Positions 12,727-25,589 of a stretch of DNA of 64,000 nucleotides are shown piece by piece. The DNA lies in assembly GCA_008933995.1 (NCBI GenBank), contig WARS01000090.1, forward strand, positions 2,241,501 to 2,305,500. Direction: 5' to 3'. The DNA comes from Datnioides undecimradiatus (Eukaryota > Chordata > Actinopteri > Lobotiformes > Datnioididae). A program made the translations under genes and the position numbers. Numbering within the stretch: position 1 is the stretch's first letter; the number at the start of each line of letters is the position of its first letter. The notes beneath the pieces are model-generated. The model was given only the letters and a program-made list of their open reading frames with translations. It did not search any database and was not told where the DNA came from.

Positions 12727-13614
12727 TAGGGGTGGGACTCGATTAAAAAAATTAATCTAATGAATTAGAGGCTTTGTAATTAATTAATCGCATTTTAATC
12801 GCATAACAGTATTTGCCCCAAAAAGCAACATGTTTTTAATTTAAATAGATTTTAGTGGACGACTGAATCAAATAATAGACGCAGACATGAATATTGTAAA
12901 CTCAAGCTCTTTTCATGTCTGGAAAAATGCATTTAATTGCTTTTAATGTCTGGAAAAATGCATTTAATTGCATTTCAATTCAAAACAGTAGAAAAAGAAA
13001 TAGAAAATATCCCTGGCCAAAACTGAACAGACCTAAAGTTAAAGTGCCACTTTGTACTTTTCAGAACAGTATTGACTTTAAATGGTTAAAAATAAATAAA
13101 TACATTTTAAAAAATTCAACATTAGTGCAATTTCTTCTTCTTTCTTCTTCTGGTAAAACAACTAGAAATATAAATGGTCATTTAGGCTTAAATCTCCTTT
13201 AAACTCCAAGCACAAATTATTTTGTACATTAGGCTATAACACTTACTAGGTTTGCTCATTTGATCGAGTTTGGGCTGCCGACACCTCTTGTTCGTACTCG
13301 GACCGGGACTGCTAGCGCTAACAGCTCCGGCGGTTTCTGTGCAACATGCTTTGTATTTAGACAGTACCGCAGCGTTGCCCTGGCAACGCGCTTTCATCCG
13401 ATTCCTCCTTTCTGGTAGCCGTTAGCCGAGCTCTGACGTGTGCATCAGTGTAATCGGTGTACCGGGAAATCGTGCACTGACAAACGTTCCGCCTTGTTTG
13501 GGAAAAAAAAACTGCGATTAAACGCGTTAAATTTAAAAAAAAAAAAAAAAAAATTTTAAAAAATTATTTTTTAAATTAATTAATCATAATTAACGTGTTA
13601 AAGTCCCACCCCTA
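12727..13614. mobile_element. hAT-like non-autonomous DNA transposon (MITE), about 888 bp
   Basis: The ends are a perfect 12-bp terminal inverted repeat, TAGGGGTGGGAC at 12727 and its complement at 13603-13614. The flanks tcaaaaac (12719-12726) and caaaaaac (13615-13622) match at 6 of 8 bases, in keeping with the 8-bp target duplication of hAT elements. Just inside both ends lie AT-rich runs with ATTAAT and GCGATTAA motifs. There is no transposase ORF, so it moved, if at all, with help from an autonomous relative. The GC-rich middle (about 13260-13470) differs in composition from the ends. Confidence 0.75.
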
Positions 13615-13779
13615 CAAAAAACACCAACCCTGAGAATGGATGACCCACATTTTACCCCCGTGTGTTGCTCTGGTCAAACACACATCAGACGCCTCACAGA
13701 TTATAGGAAACACGTCCTGTGACACGTTAAAGCAGGAACATATTTCCTGTATGAATGAGTCTAAGTTTAGTCATAAAAC

Positions 13780-13795
13780 AATAAAACATAATAAA
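13780..13795 (+). terminator. ppp1r12c: Candidate polyadenylation hexamers for ppp1r12c
   Basis: Two AATAAA hexamers 10 bp apart (13780-13785 and 13790-13795). They lie beyond the transposon and about 200 bp short of the convergent arhgdia poly(A) signal. If used, the ppp1r12c 3' UTR would include the whole transposon. Confidence 0.3.
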
Positions 13796-13996
13796 AACAT
13801 AAAGGCTTTGCTGTGTTAACGAAAACACATGCAAGACTCCAATTTAGAAGAAACAAATTCACTAATAAACGAAAGAAAATAGTTCCTAAAATGCAAAAAA
13901 AAAACAACTCATGATGATTAAAACCACGAGACTTCTGCAGTAGCTGCTACTCATCTGCAAAACACCACGGCGTTGGAGGCCAAGTTGAGCAAAATC

Positions 13997-14002
13997 TTTA
14001 TT
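13997..14002 (-). terminator. arhgdia: Polyadenylation hexamer of arhgdia
   Basis: AATAAA on the - strand at the end of a roughly 1.8-kb 3' UTR. It is the only canonical hexamer I noted near the expected end of the transcript. Confidence 0.5.
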
Positions 14003-15805
14003 GACCGAGAAGAGCAATCACAAATGATGACAGAATATACAACCCCACCAGCATGCCAGCGTTTTCATAGAAACTGTACAATGTGAAGGAATGTATGGAG
14101 CAGGAAAAACATCGTTATCAGAAGAAACAAACCAAAATAATAATTAAAAACAAGTTTTACATCCATATGTTCTGGTACAGTACAAGTCGATTTCGATTTA
14201 ATGTTTACTGGTCAGTTGTGTTTTCAAACCCTCCTCCTCTCTCATGTAATACTGTGTTTCTCTGGTAGTGTCACCTGACCCTGTTTCACTGCGTTCTCCC
14301 TGAGAGGACCACTGGGTCGAGTGTTCCCTCTCTCTTTGCTACCAGCGTCTTGTCTGCGGTCGAGGCCGGAGATCACCGCCGAGGTCTCTGGTGATGGCGG
14401 CGGCAGCGGGCGGCGCCTGGCTCAGCCTCCTCCTCCTCCTGTGCTTTCTCTGGTACTGCTCCTCCACACCGGGAGTTCTCCTGACTGCAGGCTACGAGTT
14501 TATGAAGCGATCTGAACGAGCGAGAGGTGTTTGGAGGGGGGCGGGAGGAATGATGTACATTAAGGCAAAAGGGGAAAGACGAAAAAGAAAAAGGCATGAT
14601 CGTTGTTTTGTTTTTCTCCACGTGATCGTTTTAGTGCTAAGGCCTCATGGCTAAAAGGAACGAGAGTGCCGAGATTCATCAAAACTGGTTTTTCACTTGG
14701 TTTGGTGTCTTTTCAGTCCCGTCCAATTACAACCTTACTCTCCGGGCGGGGGCGATTAGCGTGTGCAGAGCTGTATCTGAGCATGGTAACCTGTATAAAC
14801 AGTCTCTACTACAACAGGGCTACAGATGGTTATTGGTTGGTAGCGAGAGTAAGCCCTTGATATACAGACTACCTGATAGCAAGCACTGCTCGTGCACACA
14901 AGGCATGCTTAACGGACATTGACTGGTTTCTACATTAGTTGATGCATAAGGCAGCTTTTCTTTTTTTTATATATCTATACTCCCTTGTTCACTTTGGCCC
15001 CAGTCCCCATCTGAAGGGGAGTGGGTGAATACATCTAGGGAGAAGGGGGGGGGGGGAGGCGCCGTAGAGCAGATCTGAATGAATTGTTTTTCCAAGGCAG
15101 GTATTGGTAATCATATCAAAAGACAGCAAGCAAATGAATGCTGTGGTGGAAGTGGGACGGGGGCGGGGGCAGGTGGATGTGGTGGGGCCTGCTATGAACA
15201 CAACAGTGATGTGAATACAGCCACGATACACAGCCATTGATACAATTATATAAAAAAAGGCAAACAAAAGTTGATTGTACAGTTGCTTTTCCACATGTAC
15301 TTCATACTGAGAGAGGAAGACACCATTCTGGAGAGGTGGGAGGCGGGGGGGGGTTAATCTCTTCAAGCAGCAAAGTTGGGGGACAAGGAAAACTGGGGTG
15401 GGGGTAGGTGCTACATGGCACAGCTCAGTGAGGGGGGGGAGGTGTGTGGGGAAAAGAGGTGGCTCGTGTGCAACTGATGAAACGCTGGGAGGTGATGGAC
15501 GGACGGATGGAGGGAGGGAGGGAGGGAGGGGGCTGTTGCTGCTACTGCTGATGCTACCGCTGCTGACAGAGAGGTGGGAAGGACGCCAGGGTGTTAAGAC
15601 AGCGAGGCGGAAACTAAGGCATGAGAGCGTGAAATGCACGACAGAGTAAAAACAAAGAAGGCAGAAACGGTGGACGTGGGGCGGAGGGGGGAGGATGTGG
15701 GGGAGTGGCTGAGGAACGCACAGAGCTGGGAGAGCGAAGGGGGGAGGGGGGGGGGACTCTGATCCTCCCCCCCTCCTTGCTCCCCAACGAACACAAAGGC
15801 CTCTT
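14003..15805 (-). other. arhgdia: Long 3' UTR of arhgdia
   Basis: Non-coding on the transcript strand from the stop codon to the poly(A) signal. It is strongly C-rich on the - strand (G-runs on + at about 15040-15055, 15340-15352, 15430-15438, 15505-15530, 15735-15753). This creates long proline/serine-rich shadow ORFs without homology. Mammalian ARHGDIA also has a long 3' UTR. Confidence 0.6.
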
Positions 15806-18800
15806 TTAGTCTTTCCAGTCTTTCTTGATGTTGAGGTTCCACTCCCAGGACAGGTGGTCGTGCTTGTCGTCGTCAGTGAACTTGGATTTGATGACGTAGT
15901 TGCCGCGGGCCAGCACGCCTTTGGGGGCCTCCTCCATCGTGGTCAGGAAGTCATATTCGTCGGGACGCGGACCGTAGCTGCCCACCATGTAGTCCGACTT
16001 ATCGACTGCGGACAAACAGAGCGGGCGTTAGGGTCAGAGACACGACATTGTGCAAACGTGTCCAGACGGCTGCTTCATTAAACATTATTATTCTTTACAC
16101 ACCTTTGCAGTGACACCAATATGTTCCCACCAGTATTATTTCTGCATTACACAACACAAAATGTGTGTGTGATAGGGAAATGCTGCCTGTCCGGTACATG
16201 AGTCAGCAGATATTACCAATATCACTTCATTGTGCAACTGCTGCTTTGTCCTCCTGTCCTTCGAGTGCGTGTTCCGACTGTTGGTGTCACCGTGAGCCAG
16301 TTAAACTGAACATACAGAGACCGTCGGCAGGGCTCGGTGATGTTTGTGCAGCGTTGCAGGAAACAGTGATCACTCGCTAAATAATAAAGGTTTCAGACGC
16401 AGGTTTGTTCTGTTTGTGTCAGGTCAGAAGCGGTTCACTCACTCTTCATTCCTTTCCTGTACGTGTGCTGCACGTACTTCAGGCCCGAAACGATCTCCCT
16501 GTTCACCTGCGGAGACACAAGCACGGTTAAAGACGACCGCGGACGTGACAGACGACGAAACGCCTCGCGGAACGCCGTCGGGCGCTGTTCGCTCTCTTCA
16601 CTCTTCATCTTCTCACACAACAATCACAACATTATTCCTAAATGGTAATATTGTTATATTTTTATATGATGTAATGTTATTATATGTTTTTGCATAAACG
16701 TCCCACCTTTTGTCAGATGGCTCATATGTTTAATGTATCACACGTGTGAGTGCTCTGGTATTTGAAGGTGCATGCAGGTCGCCACAGCGTGCAGCGGCTG
16801 ATTTCACTCTTCGCAGCTGAAGAACCAGGAAATGTCCAAAACGTCACGGAAAACAATTGGAAAACTGGAGTTTTCTGTTGAGCGTTTGACTGTTTTTTCC
16901 TGTTTTCCAGCAGAAAATGTAGGAAATCACCACATTTGCTGTAACTGTGACCAACCTGCCTCAGCTGCATGCGTCCTCTAAACACAACTGGATAACATAC
17001 AAACTGACTCTGATGACGTCCTGGCGAGTCTGTTACAGCTTAAATGAACACAACGCCTCTGAGTTCAGTCGCTCATTTGAAAACACTACTCAGCTGTGGC
17101 GTTAAGGAACGGCAGTGAATGACCGGATCCGGCTCTCACCTTGAAGCTGATCTTTATTTTGTATTCGACGCCCTCCTTCAGAACAAAGGCCTGCTTCTTA
17201 AACGCTTCCAGGTCTCCTGTTGCGAACAAACAGCAGAGAACGAAAACAATTAAACCAAACAGCAAATGATACCAAGGGTAGATTTCATATTTGTGGAAAA
17301 AAGCCTTCAGCAGATCACATGACGAAGAACACGATGATTCCCGGGGAGCTCTGGGGTAATAAGGAGTCTAGGATTTCTAAATGAATGAGTGAATTCATTT
17401 GTGATGGTCATCGGAGATAACGACACACGAGAGAGTCAAATATCAGTTCTGAGAAGAAGTGGGACTGAGGGTTTGTCACAGCTACTCTAATCAACTTCCT
17501 GTTGTGTAGCGTTGAAGCATGCATGTGCCCCTTTCACCTCATTTCTCCCTCTGCACCTCATCTGATGCTGTAGCGCCCCCCTGTGGAGGTGCATCTCACA
17601 GCTGGAAAACAATTAACCCCACCACTGCCACCTCTAACTGTATATTACTATGGTAACAACCACCGTGTAGAAAAACATTGATAATAATTCGCTTGTATCT
17701 GGGTTTTTTCCCACGGGCCTCTAAAATAACCCGGCAGTCCCCAGAGTCCTGACCGCCAGGCCTCCGCGAACATGTTGTTAGCAGCTGAGCGGAGCCTCCT
17801 GAGGGCACTTCACTTACCCTGGAGCTCCCAGGCTTCGAGGCCACAGCGGCCCAACATCAGATAGGTCCGACATACAGGAGCTGTATTGATCCCCTTACTG
17901 GCAGTGATCTAACTCTAACCGACTGAGTTTGTATGACTCATCATCACCAGGCTTTGACTGGGACTTTGAAAACGACCTCAGGGTGCACTTCACCCGGCAA
18001 CAATCAGACTTTTGATCAGACATTATTATGTTTTATTTAATTTTACGTACAAGTGCGAACATGTTGTCTCTACACGATACATTGTTATACTTTACTGTAA
18101 TTCACTGATAAAATAAATATATGTATATTAAGTCATACTGATAACAAACCAGCGTTACCTACATTGCTGGGCGCTCTCAGGGTTCAACATATGTTTTTAT
18201 TAGGGTATTTAAATGACGAATGACCCTGAAGCTCTGAAACATTTTGGTAAAACCTGCAGTGAGCATTTATTCAGAGCAATACCACAAGTGTTATTTAAAA
18301 ATCCTGCCCACTGAAACACAGACCGTTAGACAGAGTGGGCGTCTGAAAGAGAGCCAGCAGGTCATTCCTACTTTGAAGACCTACGGGCGACTAACCTTTG
18401 CGCCGCTCTGCCCTTCCACCTCCGCAGCGTCACAGCCACTCTACACCCTTTACACCTTTAATTGGTCCAACTTGCCAGACTGACCTGGTTCAGACGATGG
18501 AGTGGGTGGAGATGCGCGCGCCAGTGTGCAGAGGCAGCGCTTCATATGGGGAATTTGCTTTTCAGGGCATTTTCAACCTTGAGAAGAGTTTCATCAGAAA
18601 ATCCTTTCCTCTGGAGATGAAAACGGTCTGGTGTAGAGCGTCACGACGGGCCATCTGTGACTTCAGGCTAAAATTACTGGTAGGCACTTTCAAACGCCCG
18701 CAGTCGGTGAAACTCTCAACTGTTTCACTTTTATTTACAGGGTGAGCAGTCATTATTTTTAGCCGCGAAAGCAGGAGAATCAAGAGCGGCGCGGGGAAAA

Positions 18801-20688
18801 GGTAGACGCAGGACAGAACGTTCTGGATGGATTCGAAACTAGGCCAGCTGGGGCTCGGGCCGCTACAGAGGCGGGAGTCTAAACCGCTATACGGTCACTG
18901 GGAATACCGCGAGTACATTTCTACGGCGTGCAGCCAAACTGAAAGAAAGAAGAAACCTCCTATACGCCTGTCTGCCTCTGCAGGCAATCTGTGAAGCCAT
19001 ATTCATTTACAGCACGCTCAGCACGGATTCAAACCTTCACGGGCCGATCTGTCGGTCCTGTTGGATGGAAATCAAAATGAGCAAAGTCGGTGCGGCGGGG
19101 CTCACCTTGCAGGTCCAAGATCAGGGGCGCTGGGGCGCTTTCACAGACCAGACACATCCGGGTCACTTGGACATTGGGCACGGCGGGATCTGAGATGGGA
19201 TCGAAGACACAGACGCTTCGGTGAAGACAACAGAGATGCATTCGCACGAGGAGAACTTCACATTAACCTCTACCGACGGCTGGACAGAATATCGATATCT
19301 CATTATCATAAGAGCGTGTATTACAGCATCAGAGTATCATGACATGGGATAGGTCTTACCCTGGTTTTAAAGGCTGGATTAAGGCTGTGTCTATGCTCTG
19401 TTACATTTCTGTTTCATTCTACGTGGATTATTGTTAAATTCCCTTAAAACAGAAATCATAACATCCACATAACAGCTAATTAACCCAAACAGTGTTAGCG
19501 AGTACGAATGCATTGCTGCTGTTTGTTGTGATAACACTTGCTTTGACGCATGCAGTCAACTCAGACCAGAATCCAAATGGTTCCTGGAGGCTCGCACATG
19601 ACGCGTGTCCCGTAACAAGCAGCTGCCTCGGTGAGCGGGCCCCGGGGAGCTGCAATCAGGACGGCTCTGCTGTAGCTGGGACAGCCTCTGCATTAATTAG
19701 ACTTTAACTTTACTCCCAGCGCCAGGGAAGCAGGCTGTTCTTTCAGTGAGTGAGAGCATGCTGATCGTAAGCTGATCCAAACATTAGGTCACAGGTTGCC
19801 AAGAGCGCATACTGAATTCACACAACTCCCTCTGGAGCTCTGATTTAGCTTACGGGATCTGAAAATCTAAAGAAACAACCCGTAATGCACCTCAGCGCTC
19901 GGCCGAGCTGAAATGAAATACTCATGCTGCTGGAGTGACCCATATCAAGTCTCATGGTATGGCATCGAACTCTGCTTTTCTATTTTTTGACACAAACAGG
20001 CCCTGAACTACTTCAGCTACAGCTCTGATCCAGGGCAGAACAGATCTTTTCTTCTTTTGAATCTAACTAACTGGGCTTCATCTACAGCGGGGCTGCACAA
20101 ACCGGGGCCGAAGCTGACCTTGAGTGTAACGTGGTCAGCCAGATGTTTTTAGCGAAAAACAATCAAAATAAACTCAAAGACGTGTCATAATATTATTTGC
20201 TGTTTGTGCTTTTTGTGGCGTAAAAATGTTTTTGAAAATTGTAGGAACCCTAATTTTGCTTTTTCCCGCAGCCTGAACATGGCAGGCAGAGTGACACGCG
20301 TGCAGGAAGCTGGGATGCTATTACCCATTGCATCAAATCAATACAACACAAACGGTGTTTACATTTGGTCCAGGGACGACCAATGGGTTTGGGTTTTTGC
20401 ACTTTATACTATATACTAAATGTTATATATTTATGTGACGTGAGCTTTAATATTCCGTATTTGAGTCGTGTCCCATCTGCTAACATGGAAAACGCGTTTA
20501 CCAGACTCAGCGACCCCGGAGCCGAGCAGGGCTTCCTTATATTTGCGTAGGCTCTCATCGTCCTTATCCAGATCGTGGATCTCCTTCACTGACTTCTGCG
20601 CCGGTGGCTTGTAGTTCACCGGCTCTGGCTCCTCGTTTTCGGCGGCGATGGCTGCTAGCTGCTCTGGAGTCACGTCATCCTCGGCCAT
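15806..20688 (-). CDS. arhgdia: Rho GDP-dissociation inhibitor alpha (RhoGDI1)
   Basis: Cytosolic chaperone that extracts prenylated Rho, Rac and Cdc42 from membranes and holds them GDP-bound. Coding exons in transcript order: 20688-20502, 19189-19106, 17216-17140, 16506-16443, 16005-15806. Phases agree and give 203 aa (human 204). The N-terminal regulatory arm is clear ([17 protein letters not shown], then [17 protein letters not shown]). The immunoglobulin-like prenyl-binding domain follows ([19 protein letters not shown], then [17 protein letters not shown]). The end is [15 protein letters not shown], the family signature. The initiator sits 2 nt inside the exon, after an acceptor ending at 20691, so the 5' UTR is spliced. 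The next gene to the left is convergent. Confidence 0.96.
17571..17586 (-). promoter_or_regulatory. CTCF-like motif in an arhgdia intron
   Basis: On the - strand the sequence reads CCACAGGGGGGCGCTA, which agrees with the CTCF core consensus at 14 of 16 positions. It lies between coding exons 2 and 3 counted from the 3' side. It is a pattern match only; such GC-rich motifs also occur inside dispersed repeats. Confidence 0.35.
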
Positions 20689-21886
20689 GTCTGGAGACAG
20701 ATTGGAGAAGAAAGGACAATGAAGGAGAACAAAGCGGACTTTGCAACACAGAGCATGCAGATAACTCCTTCTGCCTCTTTGGGGAGAGAACTGGAAATCG
20801 CTGGACAAAGAGGAGACCACAACAACAATGCACGTAAGGAATGCTGACAGGCATTCAGGGGCCACACTGCTGCTCTCCACGGTGTGTGACTCTGACGTTG
20901 TGCTGATAGAGCCGCAGCATTTGTCCTTACGCCGCTGATGACCTAACTGTGACATCATCCGAACACATTTCTCAGAAATCAGATCGTCGTCACACGTCAC
21001 ATGAAGATGCTCGCTTCGTGTGAGCGGGGGGTGGGCGGGGGCTCTTTACAGGCCCAGACATTACTGGGGCCGCAGGAAAGGGACTGTGTTCCATGAGATA
21101 ACTCAGCCTGCAGGGCTGTGTTTTTGTCTTTTTAAGGGACCGGGTTTTTCACTGTTTGTGTCTTTTCTGCACATCGAGCTCACAACAAAGTCCAGCAGAC
21201 AACCTAAACCTTCAAAGAAATGCTGTATATTTCTTTTCTTTTCTTTTTTTTTTGCATTTTACAGCTATGGAGCTGCGCTTTTGTCTGCATGGAAAACAGT
21301 TTTTCCCAAGAACAATCCCAACTGCAAGCACGCGCCTTCTTTTGCACACACAATACACCGGATAAGGAAGCCATTCAATCCTTATCAGGAAGCCAAATAC
21401 TCTAGAGTGAAATGACAATAATAATTTAACGATAAGTCAGTGGGTTTTTATTTGGATAGCGCATAAACTTGCTTTTACGTAGTGTATCTCTCTGTGGCAG
21501 GGTCATCCTTTACAAAGGCGGTTACTGTTGGAACCGAATTATAACGAGTAACAAAAGCAGGAAGAGCTTTGTTTATGCCAAAAGACTTGACATTCACATT
21601 AAGGCCATCCCACCCACATGCACTGCACGGGTGCAACAGGCCAACAATCCCTTGATAAGACGCAGCAATGCAGTGTAGATCTTTGGATCATTATGTTTTT
21701 GGTTCACTCCTTGCTCCTGCAGCTCGTTGGCGTTGGTTGTTTGCCTTTAATTTGACTTTTTGTGTACAAAACCACTTCACAGTGTAAATTAAAGATGTAA
21801 ACTCTACTCCTCCGCTGCAGCGCCAAGTATGCAGCTATTCAAAGATCAACCAGAAGACGTTTCACTTTCAGCAGTAACTGAAACCA

Positions 21887-22110
21887 TAAGCTGATTAATT
21901 GATTAGTTGATCAACAGAAAATCAATTAGTTATTCATGTTCTCTGTGAGCAAACACTCCAAACATTATGTGCTTCCAGTTTTTCAAATGTGAGGATGCAC
22001 AGGGCTATGGTAAACTGTAATGTGCCTGTTTAACTATTTTCTAAACCACACAATTACTCAGAAATATCAACAGATTAATAAATTATGAAAATAATCAGTT
22101 AATTTTTTTT
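21887..22110 (+). repeat. Old copy of a teleost dispersed repeat in arhgdia intron 1
   Basis: Blocks in order: gattaattgattagttgatc, then acagaaaatcaattagttat, then ccaaacattatgtgcttcca, then ttttcaaatgtgagga, then ttatgaaaataatcagttaa. I recognise this order from a common teleost non-autonomous repeat whose ends read ATTAATCGATTAGTTGATC. This copy is diverged. A related fragment lies in the SLC1A gene (about 32870-33060). Confidence 0.55.
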
Positions 22111-22453
22111 GTAGGAATTAAAATTAAAATATGAATTCTTCCTGTTTTTCTTCGTCTTCCTGTGTTTCAGACTGCTGATCAGACCAAACAAGACGCCGTA
22201 ACTCTGGCTGCTGCGTAATAACTGTTTGTTGTGCGAAGAGAAACGCAGCCGTGAACTAATTTTACCTTCACCTGCTCCAAACAGTTGTAAGCCCATAATA
22301 ATGCTTTAATACCCACCCAGTACAGTTTACACTGTAGAACACCCAGCAACCACAGCGGGATTTAAATACTTTCGGGCCTTGGCACTCAACCATAGCGTGC
22401 AGTAAATGGTGAAAGTGATTGAGAAAGTTTTAAGATGTGACATTTAGGCAGCA

Positions 22454-22515
22454 AATAATCATTTCCATTATTAGATTAGATAATCCAATCTAATCTAATA
22501 ATAGAAATGATTATT
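22454..22515. repeat. 27-bp near-perfect inverted repeat with 8-nt loop
   Basis: The left arm 22454-22480 pairs with the right arm 22489-22515, with a single mismatch and the 8-nt spacer taatccaa. The arms are AT-rich. It lies in arhgdia intron 1 and matches no feature I can name. Confidence 0.85.
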
Positions 22516-24475
22516 TTCTATGTTAAGTTACAATAGCTAATACAACAATCCAGTCAACGTCTGTCAATTACACATTCCTCCTTCTGGCTTGAAGTGCGAC
22601 TCTCTGAGCAAACCGTCCCCTCCCGGGTCTCTCCGCTGACCTGCCCAAACTAACAGAGGAATGTATGCGAGCAGTAAAGCAGCCAACTCTGCCGACAGAG
22701 GAGCTTCAGGCTATAGACATAAACATGCCTGAACAGGGTCCAAAAAACCTCCAACTACTTTTATTATTCAGCCACGATACGAGCGGCGACCGGTGACTAA
22801 CGTATGGCTTGAAAAGCATTTGTAAAACAAACTGGTGTCCAAATTCAACCTCAGTTGATTGCGCTGTGATTTGTTTTCTTATAGAAGGAAAATAGTAACA
22901 CAGTGCAGCGAAGGCAAGTTCCCCTGTGTCTTCAGATAACCAGAATATGCCTTCAGATACCATTCCACCTTTATGTAAATGGCTGCACAGGCCCAGAAGA
23001 GAATGGGTCGCAAACCAAAACACTGAAGGTTCCTTTGATCTCAAACTGCACTCCACTGCTTTGCATAACTCCAGTTGATATTCACAGGAGACAAAATTTG
23101 GATCGAGGCTGTTTGCGATGACAGCAGAGGTGCTGGTGGGGGAGGGGGGCTTCAGACTGAATGCATTATGTAACTGCTGGCATTAAACTCTCTCTCACGG
23201 TGGTGAAAAACCAAGACGTTCATCTTCTCCTGGGGTGGAAAGGGGTTCCTGTACATGGCTGCAGTATCAGAGAGTTGGCCATAAGTACAGATAGTTAATC
23301 AGATTTAACTTCAGATTCCTAAAAGGACATTCTTGATCGTCCTGCTTTACTGAGCATGATTGCTTTCTTTTCTACAGTTCAAATGAACAAAATTTGAGAA
23401 GCTGAATGAAAGTTATTCAAGAGGTAGCATGAAGTGCTGTCATGCAAAAGATCAACGCTGAGAGAAATTCAGCATTGCACTTGTATGACGGGGCCCACCC
23501 CACCCAGCCGGAGGGGAAGAAGAGCTTTGCCAGGCAAACTGCTCATTGGACAAGACAGGAAGCTAGAAACTTCAAATTCACATACACAGAAAAGGAGTAC
23601 AGGAGTCTGTCTAACTGAGTCACTGAAGTTTACCACTTCTGTCTGGCCTGCGTTTCTTCTGAGTAAATCTATTTTGGTGTTAAACAATAACAACCGGCAC
23701 GGCAACAGCACTACTCACACAGCCTATTACTCTCTCTCTCTCTCTCACACACACACACAACGAATAAACGTCAATCACATATAACAAACGGTGTAAACAA
23801 AAAGAAATGTTTGTTTTTCCAATATTAAATAGCTGCGTAAATCAAGTTTAAACTCGCGCACCAATGCAATAAATCACAGATTTTAGAAATTAGCGCAAAT
23901 GATGAGGCAGCGCTTCAATGACAGGAGAAAGCTGTGATAACACCATTGACACATTTCGCAAATGCTGCTGAATTAAATTAGGTAATGTCAACCAAAAGTA
24001 TTTGTCAAGAGGCTAACAGCAGCTGCCATAGCAATGTAACAGTAACTTACATGTAATGACTGTGGTACCTAGCTAATGCTAACCACTGCTAGAATAGCAC
24101 CTTTACAGAAAGCCGGTTAACGTGCCGCTGTTGGCAGCAAGCCAAGATAACGGTATCACACAGCTAGCTAAATAAAAAAAAAAGTTTAATAGCCTGAGCG
24201 ATTAAATTGCTTTATAATCAGAAATGGGGGTCAACTTTTCTCGGCGCCGACCCTCTCATACAGGGTGGGACTGAAGGGAGAGACAAGTGGCTAGCTGGGC
24301 TGGCTGGGAACAATTCAGTCAAGCTAACCACAGCCTGCGGCTAATATTAGCCTGACAAGTTATCATCAGTGGACGGAGAGCGGGAGGGAAACGATAACGG
24401 TTTCAGCGACGTACACCGGTTAGGATTCTTCTAGACAAGGTGTTGTTAGCTGACCTTAAAACCGGGGAGACTTAC

Positions 24476-24660
24476 CTTAATATTATGTGCGGTAGTGATT
24501 TTAGGTGCCTTTGCAGTAAGTGCGTTCGCTCCTCTGAGCTCCTGTGCAAGTATGGCGAACAAGGGAACGGCGCCGCCCCGTGCGACGCCCGCGCGGCAAG
24601 GTTCCGGAATCTGGTCCGCGCACGCTGCACGCAAGTGACGTAAAGTGCCGCGCGCCATAA
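24476..24660 (-). promoter_or_regulatory. arhgdia: Non-coding first exon and promoter of arhgdia
   Basis: A consensus donor AAG|gtaagt occurs on the - strand at 24476/24475. Upstream is a CpG-rich block (about 24570-24655) with a CRE-like TGACGTAA at about 24636-24643. Since the coding exon needs a spliced 5' UTR, this is the best candidate for exon 1 and the core promoter. The exact start site is not visible. Confidence 0.5.
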
Positions 24661-25589
24661 AAAAACCAAAACCCCATATATACTGTTGAAGCAAGGTATG
24701 CGAAGTTTACTTACTTATTTGTTTTTATGGGCTACAAAAATGAATGCAATTATCCCTGTCCCTGACTGAATCATTACAGGATGATTTGTCCCATAATTTC
24801 ATACACATCCTACTCCACTGCATGATGTTATGAAAATAATTTGCGGAAGAAAATGATGCGTAATCACTGCTGCCTTGGTTACAGACTCAGAAACATAGTT
24901 TATCAATTCCATGTTTTGTGAACAAACCAACTCTGCTTGCTCAAAATGCTTATACTACTATTAAAGATTGCAGAAAACATGCTTGTGGTAATAAACTGCT
25001 GTGGCTGCTGGTTAGATATATCAAAATTATCACAGGATTATGGGAACAGGGGAAAAAAAACCCAACACGACTGCTTTGCTTTAGTCACATTTGGATTTCA
25101 TTAGTTTTTAAAATACAGAGACCGTCACAGTAAAGAGCAATGGCACTGTCTGTCTCAGGTAGACAAATATCTGAATAAACACCGGAAAAATGATTCAACA
25201 TAACGTATGTACAAAACTCTCCGAAATATGTCCATATGTCAAGTATACAGTACCAAATGACAGAACTATAGCTACAACATTTAACAGTGTAACATAAAAG
25301 AAAAAAAAAAAATTTCATACTCCATGTTCAAAGAAATTGTCCGTACATAAGTAGAAGAAGCACTAAAGCTGGTGGTCCGGGAGAAAAATCTTCAAAACAT
25401 AAACCTGTTCCAGAAAACGTGGCTACAAAAACACTGGGAAGTATTAAAATAATCAACAGAACATAAAGGGGCCATAAAATAAAATGGTTTGTGAAAACAC
25501 CAACTGTAATAATAAGATCTGATCCATCATATGCGATCAGTCAGGTTTTAAAAAGAATAAAGGACAAGAACGGCATCCTCCGAGTGCTT
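24661..25589. other. alyref 3' UTR and intergenic gap to arhgdia
   Basis: No coding exon is recognisable. The right part, just below the alyref stop, should be its 3' UTR on the - strand. I found no canonical AATAAA on that strand, so the transcript end is undetermined. Confidence 0.4.

Noticed and set aside
14989-15639. 216-codon Pro/Ser-rich ORF on the - strand
   Set aside because: It lies in the C-rich arhgdia 3' UTR. Its composition follows the G-runs on the other strand, and it has no domain or exon structure.
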